A stretch of DNA of 64,000 bases, taken from the NCBI GenBank assembly GCA_963744225.1, contig CAVUSV010000003.1, forward strand, positions 682,001 to 746,000, given 5' to 3'. A model generated the notes under the pieces. The model worked only from the letters and a program-made list of their open reading frames with translations. It searched no databases and was not told where the DNA came from. Positions within the stretch are counted from its first letter, which is position 1. Every line of letters begins with the position of its first letter. The stretch is from Bog-473 sp963744225 (GTDB taxonomy: Bacteria; Actinomycetota; Acidimicrobiia; Acidimicrobiales; RAAP-2). This document shows positions 7,546 to 15,183 of this stretch, in pieces. The position numbers were made by a program, and so were the translations under genes.

Positions 7546-9334
7546 GTACGTGCACCTCGACAACTCAGCCTGCAACCTGGCCTCCATGAATCTGCTGACG
7601 TTCCTCGACGAGAACGACGAGTTCGACGTCGAGGGCTTCAAGGCGGCGGTGGCCGTCGTGTTCACGGGCCAGGAGATCATCGTGGGCAACGCCGACTACC
7701 CGACGGCGCAGATCGGCGAGACGACGCGCGCCTTCCGCCAGCTCGGCATCGGCTACGCCAACCTGGGTGCGCTCCTCATGGCGCAAGGGCTGCCCTACGA
7801 CTCGGATGCCGGGCGGGCCTGGGCCGCGGCGATCACGGCCCTCCTGACGGGGCACGCCTACGCCACGTCGGCCCGCACTGCGGCCCGCATGGGCCCGTTC
7901 GCCGGCTTTCACGAGAACGCGGCGCCGATGCTGAACGTGCTGCGGATGCACCAGGGCGAGGCGGCCCGCATCGACGAGGACGTCGTGCCGCCCGAGCTGC
8001 TCTCGGCGGCCCAGGAGTCCTGGGACCAGGCCGTGGACCTGGCCGAGGCCTACGGGGTGCGCAACGCACAGGCGTCGGTGCTGGCGCCGACGGGCACCAT
8101 CGGCCTGCTGATGGACTGCGACACCACGGGCGTCGAGCCCGACCTGGGACTGGTCAAGACGAAGAAGCTGGTCGGCGGCGGCACGATGTCGATCGTCAAC
8201 CAGACGGTGCCGCGGGCCCTGGCCAAACTGGGCTACACCCCGCCGCAGGCGGGCGAGATCGTGGCCTACGTCAACGAGCACATGTCGATCCTCGGCGCAC
8301 CCCACCTGCACCCCGAGCACCTGCCCGTGTTCGCCTGCTCCATGGGCGACAACACCATCCACTACTCGGGCCACATCCGCATGATGGGGGCGGTCCAGCC
8401 CTTCATCAGCGGCGCCATCTCCAAGACGGTCAACATGCCCGAGGACGTGACCGTCGAGAACGTCGAGCAGTTGCACATCGACGCCTGGCGCCTGGGCCTC
8501 AAGGCGGTTGCCATCTACCGGGACAACTGCAAGGTGGCACAGCCCCTCTCGACGACGAAGAGGGAGGGCGCGGTGATCGAGGGCGGTGACGACGCACCGG
8601 CGGGCTCGGAGGCGGAAGCCAAGGCCCGGCGAGGCGGTGACGCGCATCGCCGAGCTCGAGGCGGCGCTGGTCCACGAACGGCAGCGGACAGCCGACCCCC
8701 TGGTGGTCGGCGCGGTGCGCGAGCGCCTGCCCCGCAAGCGCAACTCCAAGACGTTCTCGTTCCGGGTGGCCGACTGTGAGGGCTACGTGACGGTCGGCGA
8801 GTACGAGGACGGGCGCCCGGGCGAAGTGTTCATCAAGGTCTCCAAGCAGGGGTCCACCCTGGCCGGGATCATGGACGCCTTCTCCATCGCGGTGAGCATG
8901 GGGCTGCAGCACGGCGTGCCCCTGGCCACCTTCGTGCGCAAGTTCGCCAACATGAAGTTCGAGCCGGCCGGCATCACCGACGACCCCGAGCTGCGCATCG
9001 CCACCAGCCTCATCGACTACATCGCCCGCCGCCTCGCGCTCGACTACCTCTCGGTCGAGGACCGGGCCGAGTTCGGCATCCTCTCGACACAAGAGCGCAC
9101 GCAGCCGACGCTGCCCGGCGTGGAGGAGATGTCGACGCCGTCGCCCGGCCTGGTCGACGACGGGCTGAGCCGGGGCGCCGGTGCCCGGTCGGCCGACGCC
9201 GCCGGTCCGCTAGCCGATGGCACGGGCCGAACAGCTCGATGCGCCCCTCTGCTACAACTGCGGCAACACGCATGCAGCGGGCGGGGTCGTGCTACGTCTG
9301 CGGGAGCTGCGGGTCGACGAGCGGCTGCTCGTAA
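6478..9334 (+). CDS. nrdJ: Vitamin B12-dependent (class II) ribonucleotide reductase, interrupted by four frameshifts
   Basis: Reduces ribonucleotides to deoxyribonucleotides using adenosylcobalamin. The ATG at 6478 has AGGAGG 11 bases upstream. Core landmarks: FNSPVWFNIG, QQGSACFI, GGSGAGVNLS, SNPCSEY (active site), CNLASMNLL, APTGTIGLLMDCDTTGVEPD, and at the C-terminus PLCYNCG and CYVCGSCGSTSGCS, the redox/zinc cysteines. The reading frame changes four times, each time as if one base were extra: at T7543 (creating a TGA inside the active-site block), near C8630, between 9213 and 9236, and near C9271. Removing four bases gives 950 residues, the size of intact actinobacterial NrdJ. All conserved blocks are present in order, so sequence error is more likely than decay of this essential enzyme. 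Confidence 0.88.
7412..8779 (+). CDS. nrdJ: nrdJ fragment 2 (barrel, C-terminal half)
   Basis: Open frame whose part from about 7544 to 8630 encodes the second half of the NrdJ barrel (EYVHLDNSACNLASMNLL through LKAVAIYRDNCKVAQPL). The parts before 7544 and after 8630 are not nrdJ sense. It would not be translated as a separate protein in an intact gene. Confidence 0.7.
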   Translation: MTSSARSPTRPGSAPTRACSTTPPSTAGTPPPTRAGSTAPTRAREYVHLDNSACNLASMNLLTFLDENDEFDVEGFKAAVAVVFTGQEIIVGNADYPTAQIGETTRAFRQLGIGYANLGALLMAQGLPYDSDAGRAWAAAITALLTGHAYATSARTAARMGPFAGFHENAAPMLNVLRMHQGEAARIDEDVVPPELLSAAQESWDQAVDLAEAYGVRNAQASVLAPTGTIGLLMDCDTTGVEPDLGLVKTKKLVGGGTMSIVNQTVPRALAKLGYTPPQAGEIVAYVNEHMSILGAPHLHPEHLPVFACSMGDNTIHYSGHIRMMGAVQPFISGAISKTVNMPEDVTVENVEQLHIDAWRLGLKAVAIYRDNCKVAQPLSTTKREGAVIEGGDDAPAGSEAEAKARRGGDAHRRARGGAGPRTAADSRPPGGRRGARAPAPQAQLQDVLVPGGRL

Positions 9335-9641
9335 GGCCCCTCGTGCCTACGGGCGGCGCCCGTTGGGCATGAGGTCGCCCGTGCCCCATTGGCCGAGCGA
9401 GTTCAGCTGTACATGGTCGCCCGTCGACTCGACGATCTGGTCGCCGCCCACGTACAGCGCGGTGTGGTACACGCTCGTCCAGTCGGTCTGGCTGGAGCCC
9501 CAGAAAACGAGGTCGCCGGTCGAAAGCGCCGACAGCGGTTCCGGGCTGCCCGCCGTGTGGTACTGGTCATTGGCCACTCGGGCGAAGCCAACGCCGGCTC
9601 CGTTGTGCCACGAGGCGAGCGTGAGCCCGGAGCAGTCATAG
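8586..9641 (+). CDS. nrdJ: nrdJ fragment 3 (C-terminal domain)
   Basis: Open frame whose part from about 8631 to 9225 encodes the C-terminal NrdJ domain (TFSFRVADCEGYVTVGEYED, KVSKQGSTLAGIMDAFSIAVS, FEPAGITDDPE). The last cysteine-rich tail (9228-9334) needs two further frame changes. The open frame beyond 9334 is antisense to the neighbouring hydrolase gene. Confidence 0.65.
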   Translation: MTTHRRARRRKPRPGEAVTRIAELEAALVHERQRTADPLVVGAVRERLPRKRNSKTFSFRVADCEGYVTVGEYEDGRPGEVFIKVSKQGSTLAGIMDAFSIAVSMGLQHGVPLATFVRKFANMKFEPAGITDDPELRIATSLIDYIARRLALDYLSVEDRAEFGILSTQERTQPTLPGVEEMSTPSPGLVDDGLSRGAGARSADAAGPLADGTGRTARCAPLLQLRQHACSGRGRATSAGAAGRRAAARKAPRAYGRRPLGMRSPVPHWPSEFSCTWSPVDSTIWSPPTYSAVWYTLVQSVWLEPQKTRSPVESADSGSGLPAVWYWSLATRAKPTPAPLCHEASVSPEQS

Positions 9642-10666
9642 CCCACGGGACCGTTGCCTCCCCAGATGTAGGGCTTGCCCAGTTGCGCAAAGGCGAAGAG
9701 GACGGCCTTGTCTCCGGGCGTGACCGGCGAGAACATCAGTCCCTCTGGGGGTGGCGAACCCTGGCCCTGGGCGTCACCGAACGGGTAGGCCGTTCCGTTC
9801 TGCGCTTCCACCCAGTAGCCCTGTCCCGACTGCGTCGAGACGACCTTTTCGGTCGGGTCGAGACCGGGGCCGCCGGCGGTCGAGCCGTAGAAGGCGGCGT
9901 CACCGAAGTTGAAGATCCCGCCGTCGGTCGCCACCATCCAGTACCCCTTGCCGTCGGGCGTGGGCGCCATGCCGAGGATGGGCTTGTTGAGCACGATCGA
10001 ACCGGTCGAGCCGGAGAAGGCGGCGTCGCCGTAGGAGAAGATCCCGCCGTCGGTGGCCACGAGCCAGTACCCCTTGCCGTCGGGCGTGGGCGCCATGCCG
10101 ACGATGGGCTTGTTGAGCGCGATCGAACCCGTCGAGCCGTAGAACGCCGCATCGCCGTAGGAGAAGATCCCGCCGTCGGTCGCCACCATCCAGTACCCCT
10201 TGCCGTCGGGCGTGGGCGCCATGCCGACGATGGGCTTGTTGAGCACGATCGAACCCGTCGAGCCGTAGAAGGCCGCATCGCCGTAGGAGAAGATCCCGCC
10301 GTCGGTGGCCACGAGCCAGTATCCCTTGGCATCGTTGGTCGGTGTGATGGCGACCACCGGGTGGTTGAGCGGCATCCCAGCCGCCGATCCGTAGGAGCCG
10401 GCGTTGCCAAAGTTCCACACAGAACCCTGCGCGGTGGCGAGCCAGAAGTTGTCAGACGGGATGCTCGTCAGCGACTCGACGCCCCCGCCCGACGAGCCAT
10501 TCGGGGCTGGGGTGCTTCCCCCGGCTGGGGCCGTCGCCGCCACGCCCAGCGTCCCGCAGGCCAACGCACCCACCACGACGCGCGACACGCACGCCCCGAT
10601 AGTCCTGGCCCTGCTTGTGGTGGTCCGCCGGCAACCGACATCGCGCCGCGACTCATCCGGGTGCAC
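9347..10666 (-). CDS. Secreted NlpC/P60 peptidoglycan hydrolase with 42-residue propeller-like repeats
   Basis: About 439 residues from GTG 10666 (a later GTG at about 10594 is also possible). A signal peptide (VVVGALACGTLGVAATAPAGG) precedes four full 42-residue repeats of the GYWLVATDGGIFSYGDA type plus degenerate copies on either side. The last 120 residues are an NlpC/P60 domain: YIWGGNGPVGYDCSGLT carries the catalytic Cys, and YHTALYVG the catalytic His. Such domains cleave peptide bonds in peptidoglycan stems. The repeats may hold the enzyme at the wall. It converges with nrdJ and is divergent from the enoyl-CoA hydratase. Confidence 0.82.
   Translation of the reverse strand: MHPDESRRDVGCRRTTTSRARTIGACVSRVVVGALACGTLGVAATAPAGGSTPAPNGSSGGGVESLTSIPSDNFWLATAQGSVWNFGNAGSYGSAAGMPLNHPVVAITPTNDAKGYWLVATDGGIFSYGDAAFYGSTGSIVLNKPIVGMAPTPDGKGYWMVATDGGIFSYGDAAFYGSTGSIALNKPIVGMAPTPDGKGYWLVATDGGIFSYGDAAFSGSTGSIVLNKPILGMAPTPDGKGYWMVATDGGIFNFGDAAFYGSTAGGPGLDPTEKVVSTQSGQGYWVEAQNGTAYPFGDAQGQGSPPPEGLMFSPVTPGDKAVLFAFAQLGKPYIWGGNGPVGYDCSGLTLASWHNGAGVGFARVANDQYHTAGSPEPLSALSTGDLVFWGSSQTDWTSVYHTALYVGGDQIVESTGDHVQLNSLGQWGTGDLMPNGRRP
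9349..9363. terminator. Possible hairpin between convergent nrdJ and NlpC/P60 genes
   Basis: Perfect inverted repeat ACGGGC/GCCCGT with a 3-base loop, 15 bases after the nrdJ TAA and inside the last codons of the opposite gene. There is no T-run, so intrinsic termination is only weakly supported. Confidence 0.25.
9939..10340 (-). repeat. 126-bp tandem repeat (coding)
   Basis: Near-identical 126-bp units inside the NlpC/P60 gene; the CAGTACCCC block recurs at 9939, 10065, 10191 and (as CAGTATCCC) 10317, exactly 126 apart. Each unit encodes one 42-residue repeat. High DNA identity between units suggests recent duplication or gene conversion. Confidence 0.85.
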
Positions 10667-10711
10667 AGGGAACGTTCGGCGTACCGGCGTGTCCTCTTGA
10701 GCGGTGCCCAC

Positions 10712-10811
10712 CCTGAGGTCGGCCGGAGTTGGGACGCCGTTGCGACGGGGCGAGCCCCACTCCGGGGAGAACGACAGCGGTTTTCGCCCGCCGGGGTGTC
10801 GGTTCCTCAGG
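10712..10811. ncRNA. Candidate structured leader RNA (three-way junction)
   Basis: Nested perfect inverted repeats lie in the divergent intergenic region: outer stem CCTGAGG (10712-10718) with CCTCAGG (10805-10811); inner stem CCGGAGT (10723-10729) with ACTCCGG (10759-10765), which encloses GGGG/CCCC; and a second inner stem CGACA/TGTCG at about 10771-10800 enclosing GCGG/CCGC. The layout could form on either strand. On the plus strand it ends 26 bases before the enoyl-CoA hydratase Shine-Dalgarno; on the minus strand it ends about 45 bases before the hydrolase GTG. It matches no riboswitch class I know. High GC makes chance pairing a real risk. Confidence 0.35.
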
Positions 10812-10849
10812 CAGGATGCGTACCGACGAATCTGCCAGGAGAGCGAACC

Positions 10850-11620
10850 ATGCCCGAAGCGACCGCGGGAGACGCCATTGCTGTCGAGGAGCACGAGGCG
10901 GTCCGCGTCCTGGTGCTGGACCGGCCCCAGCAGCTCAATGCGTTCACGGCCGCGGGCTATCGCGCCCTGGCCGAGCAGCTCGCTTTGGCGGCTGAGGACC
11001 GAAGCGTCTCGGTCTGCGTGCTCACGGGACGGGGACGTGCGTTCTCGGCGGGCGTCGACCTCCACGAGGCCAGCCGTGCCGAACGGGGCGACGCGCTGGG
11101 GGCCCAGTTCGACCTGCTGCTCGAGGCCCTGGCTCGTTTTCCGAAGCCTCTCGTTGCAGCGGTCAACGGCCCGGCGGTGGGATTCGGCGCCACCGTGCTC
11201 CTCCACTGCGATCTTGTGGTGGTCGACGAGACGGCCACCATCCGCCTGCCCTTCGTGCAGCTCGGCACCTGCGCCGAGGCGGGCAGCAGCTGGCTCCTGC
11301 CCCTCCGGGTCGGTGCGCAGCACGCCGCGTGGATGCTGCTCTCGGGTGCACCGATCAGTGCCGACGACGCCGTCAGCACGGGGCTGGCGTTCACCCGCTG
11401 CCCGGCCGGCGGGTCCCTCGACACTGCGGTGGCGCTCGCCCACCAATTGGCGGCCAACCAGCTGGACGCGCTGGTCGCCAACAAACGACTCCTGCGTCAG
11501 GGGTTCGCAGAACACATTGGTGCGGCCTGGCAACGAGAAAAGGCCGCGATGGCGGCCGTGGCCGAGACGTTGGGCCCGATCGCGTGGCCCGCCACCGGCG
11601 GCGGCGCCGCAGCCCTATGA
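10850..11620 (+). CDS. Enoyl-CoA hydratase/isomerase (crotonase) family protein
   Basis: 256 residues. Start ATG 10850 has AGGAG 8 bases upstream. Crotonase-fold landmarks: DRPQQLNAFT near residue 25, GRGRAFSAGVDL near 65 (first oxyanion-hole strand), and AAVNGPAVGFGATVLLHCDLV near 105. The position of the usual catalytic Glu (GTCAEAGSS) is occupied in the way seen in isomerase-like members, so hydration or isomerisation of an enoyl-CoA is likely but the substrate is not known. It overlaps the next gene by ATGA. Confidence 0.85.
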   Translation: MPEATAGDAIAVEEHEAVRVLVLDRPQQLNAFTAAGYRALAEQLALAAEDRSVSVCVLTGRGRAFSAGVDLHEASRAERGDALGAQFDLLLEALARFPKPLVAAVNGPAVGFGATVLLHCDLVVVDETATIRLPFVQLGTCAEAGSSWLLPLRVGAQHAAWMLLSGAPISADDAVSTGLAFTRCPAGGSLDTAVALAHQLAANQLDALVANKRLLRQGFAEHIGAAWQREKAAMAAVAETLGPIAWPATGGGAAAL

Positions 11621-12430
11621 CGGGGGCGGTGCACTTCGATGACGTGGCCGACGAGCTCTACGGGCTCGCTCCGGAACGTTTCACGGCGAGCCGGGACGAG
11701 CGAGCCAGCGAGGCCCGGGCCGCGGGCGACCGGGAACGGGCCGAGCGGATCAAGAAGCTCCGTCGACCGACGGTCTCGGCCTGGCTGAGCAACCGGCTGG
11801 CGCGCGACCGGGCGCAGGACATTCAGGCGCTCATCCGGCTCGGCCGTGACATCGGGGCGGCGCAGGCGGGGCTGTCGGGTGACGAGCTGCGCCGCCTGTC
11901 GCGCCGCCGCGTCGATGCGGTCGCGGCCCTCGTCACCCACGCCAAAGAGCTCGCCCGAACGGAGGGCCAGGCCGTCTCCGCGGCGGTCCTCGAGGAAGTG
12001 ACCTCGACGCTCGAGGCGGCGCTGGCGGACCGGGCGGCCGGCGAGGCGCTGCAAAGCGGTCGTCTCACCGGCGCGCTCCGCTACTCCGGCCTTGGGCTCG
12101 ACGTTGCGCCGACCGCGCCAGCCGGGAGCGGCAGGCGGACACCAACGGGAGCGCGGGCCGGCCCGGCCGCCGCGGGCGAGCGACGGTCGGCCCAGCGTGC
12201 CGCCGAACGGGCGGCCACCGAGGTTGACCGGGCGTCGGCCGCGCTCGAGGAGGCGCAGGAAGAGCAGCGCATGATTCGACAACGCATGGAGGAGGCCGAA
12301 GCCACGCTGCAGGCGCTGCGCGGCGGCGGAGACCGAGGCGACGCAGCGGGTGTCCCAGGCCCGCAAGGAGCACCGCACCGCGCTCGCGACACAGCACAAG
12401 ATGGAGCGGGCGCTCGAGCGATTCGAGTGA
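11617..12430 (+). CDS. Coiled-coil protein of unknown function, one frameshift near the 3' end
   Basis: About 270 residues. The first 150 residues are alpha-helical with an RRPTVSAWLSNRLARD motif and many Arg/Ala/Glu; the last 100 are predicted coiled coil (EVDRASAALEEAQEEQRMIR). In the frame of the start, translation reads to 12447 with a low-quality tail. Skipping one base in the GC repeat at about 12321-12329 restores a coiled-coil end (TQRVSQARKEHRTALATQ...) that stops at 12430. I recognise no named family. Translationally coupled to the crotonase through an ATGA overlap. Confidence 0.65.
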
Positions 12431-12463
12431 GGCGGATGGCTACGTAAGAAGATCGCGCCGGGA

Positions 12464-13742
12464 TCAGGAAGGGGCTGACTGGCGCCCCGGGACGGTGAGG
12501 GTCACGACCAGACCGCCCGCAGCACGCGCCTCGGCCTCGACGTGGGCCGCGTGCGCCTGTGCCACCGACGCCACGATGGAGAGCCCGAGTCCGACGCCCG
12601 CCGACCCCGTGCGCGCGTTGGCGTGCCGGAAGGGCTCGAACAGGTGCGGTACGAGGTCGGCCGGGACGAGCGGCCCGCTATTGGCCACCTCGAAGAAGGC
12701 GTGCCCGTCGGAGGTTCCCGTCCGAAGGCGCACCCACCCGTCGGGCACATTGTGGACGACGGCATTCTGGACGAGGTTGCCGACGAGCCGGTCCAGCAGC
12801 ACGCGGCTGCCCGTCACCTCCGCCGAACGCAGGTCGTATTCGATCCCCACGCCGGCATGGCGTGCCGAATCGCGCACGCCGTCGAGGGCGTCCTCAGCAG
12901 ACGTGGCCAGGTCCAGGGGTTCGACGACGTCGATGCCCTGGTTGCTCACGGCGAGCGTCAGCAAGGCGTCGATGATGGCCTCGGCGCGATCGATCGACCG
13001 CCGCACTCGTTCGGCCATTGCTTCCAACTGATCGGTTGTGCGGGCCGGTTTGGCCAAGGCGACGTCGATCGCTGTCCGCATGGAGGTGAGTGGGGTGCGG
13101 AGCTCGTGCGAGGCGTTGGCCACGAACTGGCGCTGCGCGGCGAAGGCGAGATCGAGGCGGTCGAGCATGGCATCAAACGTGTCCGCCAGCTCCTTCAGCT
13201 CGTCCTCGGGACCCTGGAGGTTGAGGCGTTCTCCCAAGTGCCGCTCCGATGCCCGCTGGGCCGCCTCCGTGATCTCGTGCACCGGCCGCAGCACGCGCCC
13301 GGCGATCAGCCAGCCGAGGCCGGCCGAGGCCAACGTGAGGAGGGCGAGGCCCAGCAGCGAGTACACCTCGAGCTCGTGCATCGTGTGATCCCGCTGGCTC
13401 GTCGTGGCCGCGGCGGCACCCTCCTCGAACAGCTTCTTGCACTCCTGGGTGATGATCGCACTGGGCCGCTTCGCCTTCCCCGCTTTGCCGGGTGCCGTTG
13501 GTCCGGTGGCATTCGCCTTGCACGCGTCCACGAAGGACGGGCTGGGCCGCGCTGGCACGACCGCGTTCGAGGGGCTGGAACGGAGGCTGTTCGACACGAG
13601 CCCGAACGTCAGCCCCAGCAGGACGATGCCGCCAGCCAGGAACAGGCAGGTGTAGAGGAGGGTGAGCCGGGTCCGGACCCGGCGCGGGACGAGCAGGCGC
13701 AGACGCAGAAAAGGAATGGCCGTTCCCTCCCGGCTCGCTCAC
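12464..13742 (-). CDS. Sensor histidine kinase (HAMP, HisKA, HATPase), one frameshift at the 5' end
   Basis: About 425 residues when repaired. Two membrane segments (LLYTCLFLAGGIVLLGLTFGL and LLGLALLTLASAGLGWLIAG) flank an extracytoplasmic domain of about 60 residues that contains two Cys. Then come HAMP, the HisKA phosphorylation motif NASHELRTPL, and HATPase N/G boxes (LVQNAVVHN, GVGLGLSIV). A GTG start at 13742 overlaps the regulator stop (GTGA), but the frame to the first membrane helix is lost at the AAAA run 13709-13712 (one base too many). Without that repair the first start is 13597, which would lose the first helix. It pairs with the OmpR-type regulator upstream. Confidence 0.83.
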
Positions 13743-14410
13743 GGGATCCGGTAGCCCGAACCGACGACGGTCTCGATGAGCTCGGGAGGGCCGAGCTTGC
13801 CCCGCAGCCGGGCCAGGGTGACGGTGACCGTCCGACTGAACGGGTCTGCGTGCTCGTCCCAGACCCGTTCGAGGAGTTCCTCGGCGCTCACCACGGCGCC
13901 CTCGGCCATCAGCAGCTCCTCGAGGACGCCGAGCTCCTTGCGGGTCAGGGAGACCGGCCGGCCGGCCCGGCTCACGCGCCGCCGGGCGCGGTCCACGACG
14001 AGGTCGCCGCGTCGGACGACCGGCGGCGTCGAAGGGGCACGCCGTGCGAGGGCATGGACGCGCGCCACGAGCTCCTCGAAGGCGAACGGCTTCGTCAGGT
14101 AGTCGTCGGCGCCCAGGTTCAGCCCGTGGACCCGGTCATCGATGAGGGCGGCGGCCGTCAGCATGAGGATGCGGGCCTTGCGGTGCCCGTTGACCAGCGC
14201 GGCGCAGACGGCGTCGCCGTGCACCTGCGGAAGGTCGCGGTCGAGCACCACGACGTCGTAGTCGTAGAGCATCGCCTTCTCGATGCCGCTGGCACCGTCG
14301 TAGGCCACGTCGGCGCCGAAGCCCCGGTCGCGCAACCCTTCGCTGATGTCGTCGGCCAGGTCGACCTGGTCCTCCACGACGAGCACCCTCACGGGACCAT
14401 CCTGCCCCAC
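13739..14410 (-). CDS. OmpR/PhoB-family response regulator
   Basis: 223 residues. Receiver domain: acidic pair ED near residues 14-15, phospho-acceptor Asp in VVVLDRDLP, Thr in MLTAAA and Lys in LTKPF. The C-terminal winged helix has RGDLVVDRARRRVSRAGRPV and ends VVGSGYRIP. GTG 14410 or GTG 14392 could start it; both keep the whole receiver. It overlaps the kinase by GTGA. Probable targets are the paired direct-repeat boxes at 14417-14517, which lie between it and the efflux-type operon. Confidence 0.88.
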   Translation of the reverse strand: MGQDGPVRVLVVEDQVDLADDISEGLRDRGFGADVAYDGASGIEKAMLYDYDVVVLDRDLPQVHGDAVCAALVNGHRKARILMLTAAALIDDRVHGLNLGADDYLTKPFAFEELVARVHALARRAPSTPPVVRRGDLVVDRARRRVSRAGRPVSLTRKELGVLEELLMAEGAVVSAEELLERVWDEHADPFSRTVTVTLARLRGKLGPPELIETVVGSGYRIP

Positions 14411-14416
14411 TGCATG

Positions 14417-14517
14417 TCACAGGCACATCACACGGCCCGTCGGCCAACGGTGCCTCGGCGCAGCGGGGCAGGCGGAGTTCGCCCCGGCTGCGACCGCGCC
14501 GTGTGATGCCGCTGTGA
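14417..14517. promoter_or_regulatory. Two inverted OmpR-type boxes in the divergent control region
   Basis: TCACAGGCACATCACACGG (14417-14435) is repeated in inverted orientation as CCGTGTGATGCCGCTGTGA (14499-14517), 16 of 19 bases matching. Each copy contains two TCACA (or TGTGA) half-sites 11 bp apart, the tandem spacing known for dimers of PhoB/OmpR-type regulators. One box faces the regulator-kinase operon, the other the lipoprotein-ABC operon. Joint control by the adjacent response regulator is a good inference. Confidence 0.6.
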
Positions 14518-14580
14518 TCGCGGCTGGCGTACAGGTGGTGGTGCGATTCGACCTGGGCGTCGATCCGAGGGAGGTGGCAC

Positions 14581-15183
14581 ATGACGACCGATGGCCGACC
14601 GAAGCGTCGTGCACGAGGGCGGCGGCAGTTCGTCGGACTCGTGCTGGCCGCCTTGGTCATGGTGTTGGCGGCCTGCTCTTCGGGCGCGCCCCCGGCGCCC
14701 GTGGCCAGCCTGTCGGGCACGACCACGACCGCAGCGACGAACACACAGGACCTCGCCGCGCAGAGCGATCAGGCCTTCATCTCCTTCGCCCGTTGCCTCC
14801 GGGCCCACGGGGTCAACGAGCCGGACCCGTTCCATCGCCCCGGTCACAGCGGGCTCTCGCTCGACGTCCCGACGCCGTCGTCCGCCAACCGAGCGGCATT
14901 GGCCGCGTGTAACCATTTCATCGCAAAGTTCGTTGCCGCCAAGGAGGCCGGAGCCTCCGCCGAGTTGACGCGGTGGCTGCCCGCCCTCACGCGCTTCGCG
15001 CAGTGCATGCGGACCCACGACATCGCAATGCTGGACCCGGGGCCACAGGGGCAGCTCAACTTGGGAGCGGTCCCGGGCATCACAAACGACTTTGGCCGGT
15101 ACGGACCTCAATTCCGCTCCGCTGACCATGCCTGTCGGCATCTCCTCCCCGGCGGCGTGCACGACAACGGAACCGGGCCGTGA
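14581..15183 (+). CDS. Secreted lipoprotein, first gene of an ABC export-type operon
   Basis: 200 residues. An Arg-rich start, hydrophobic segment and VLAAC lipobox (Cys near residue 32) mark a lipoprotein. The mature part has four Cys, including FARCLRAHGVNEPDP and FAQCMRTHDI, a pattern seen in actinobacterial lipoproteins that accompany peptidoglycan-binding membrane-fusion proteins. No enzymatic motif. The GTGA at 15180-15183 joins it to the next gene. Confidence 0.78.
   Translation: MTTDGRPKRRARGRRQFVGLVLAALVMVLAACSSGAPPAPVASLSGTTTTAATNTQDLAAQSDQAFISFARCLRAHGVNEPDPFHRPGHSGLSLDVPTPSSANRAALAACNHFIAKFVAAKEAGASAELTRWLPALTRFAQCMRTHDIAMLDPGPQGQLNLGAVPGITNDFGRYGPQFRSADHACRHLLPGGVHDNGTGP

Noticed and set aside
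9939..10340. CRISPR-like array
   Set aside because: Units are 126 bp without spacers and encode protein repeats.
10667..10849. Known c-di-AMP (ydaO) riboswitch ahead of the NlpC/P60 gene
   Set aside because: The class is common at such genes, but the conserved core segments are absent on either strand.
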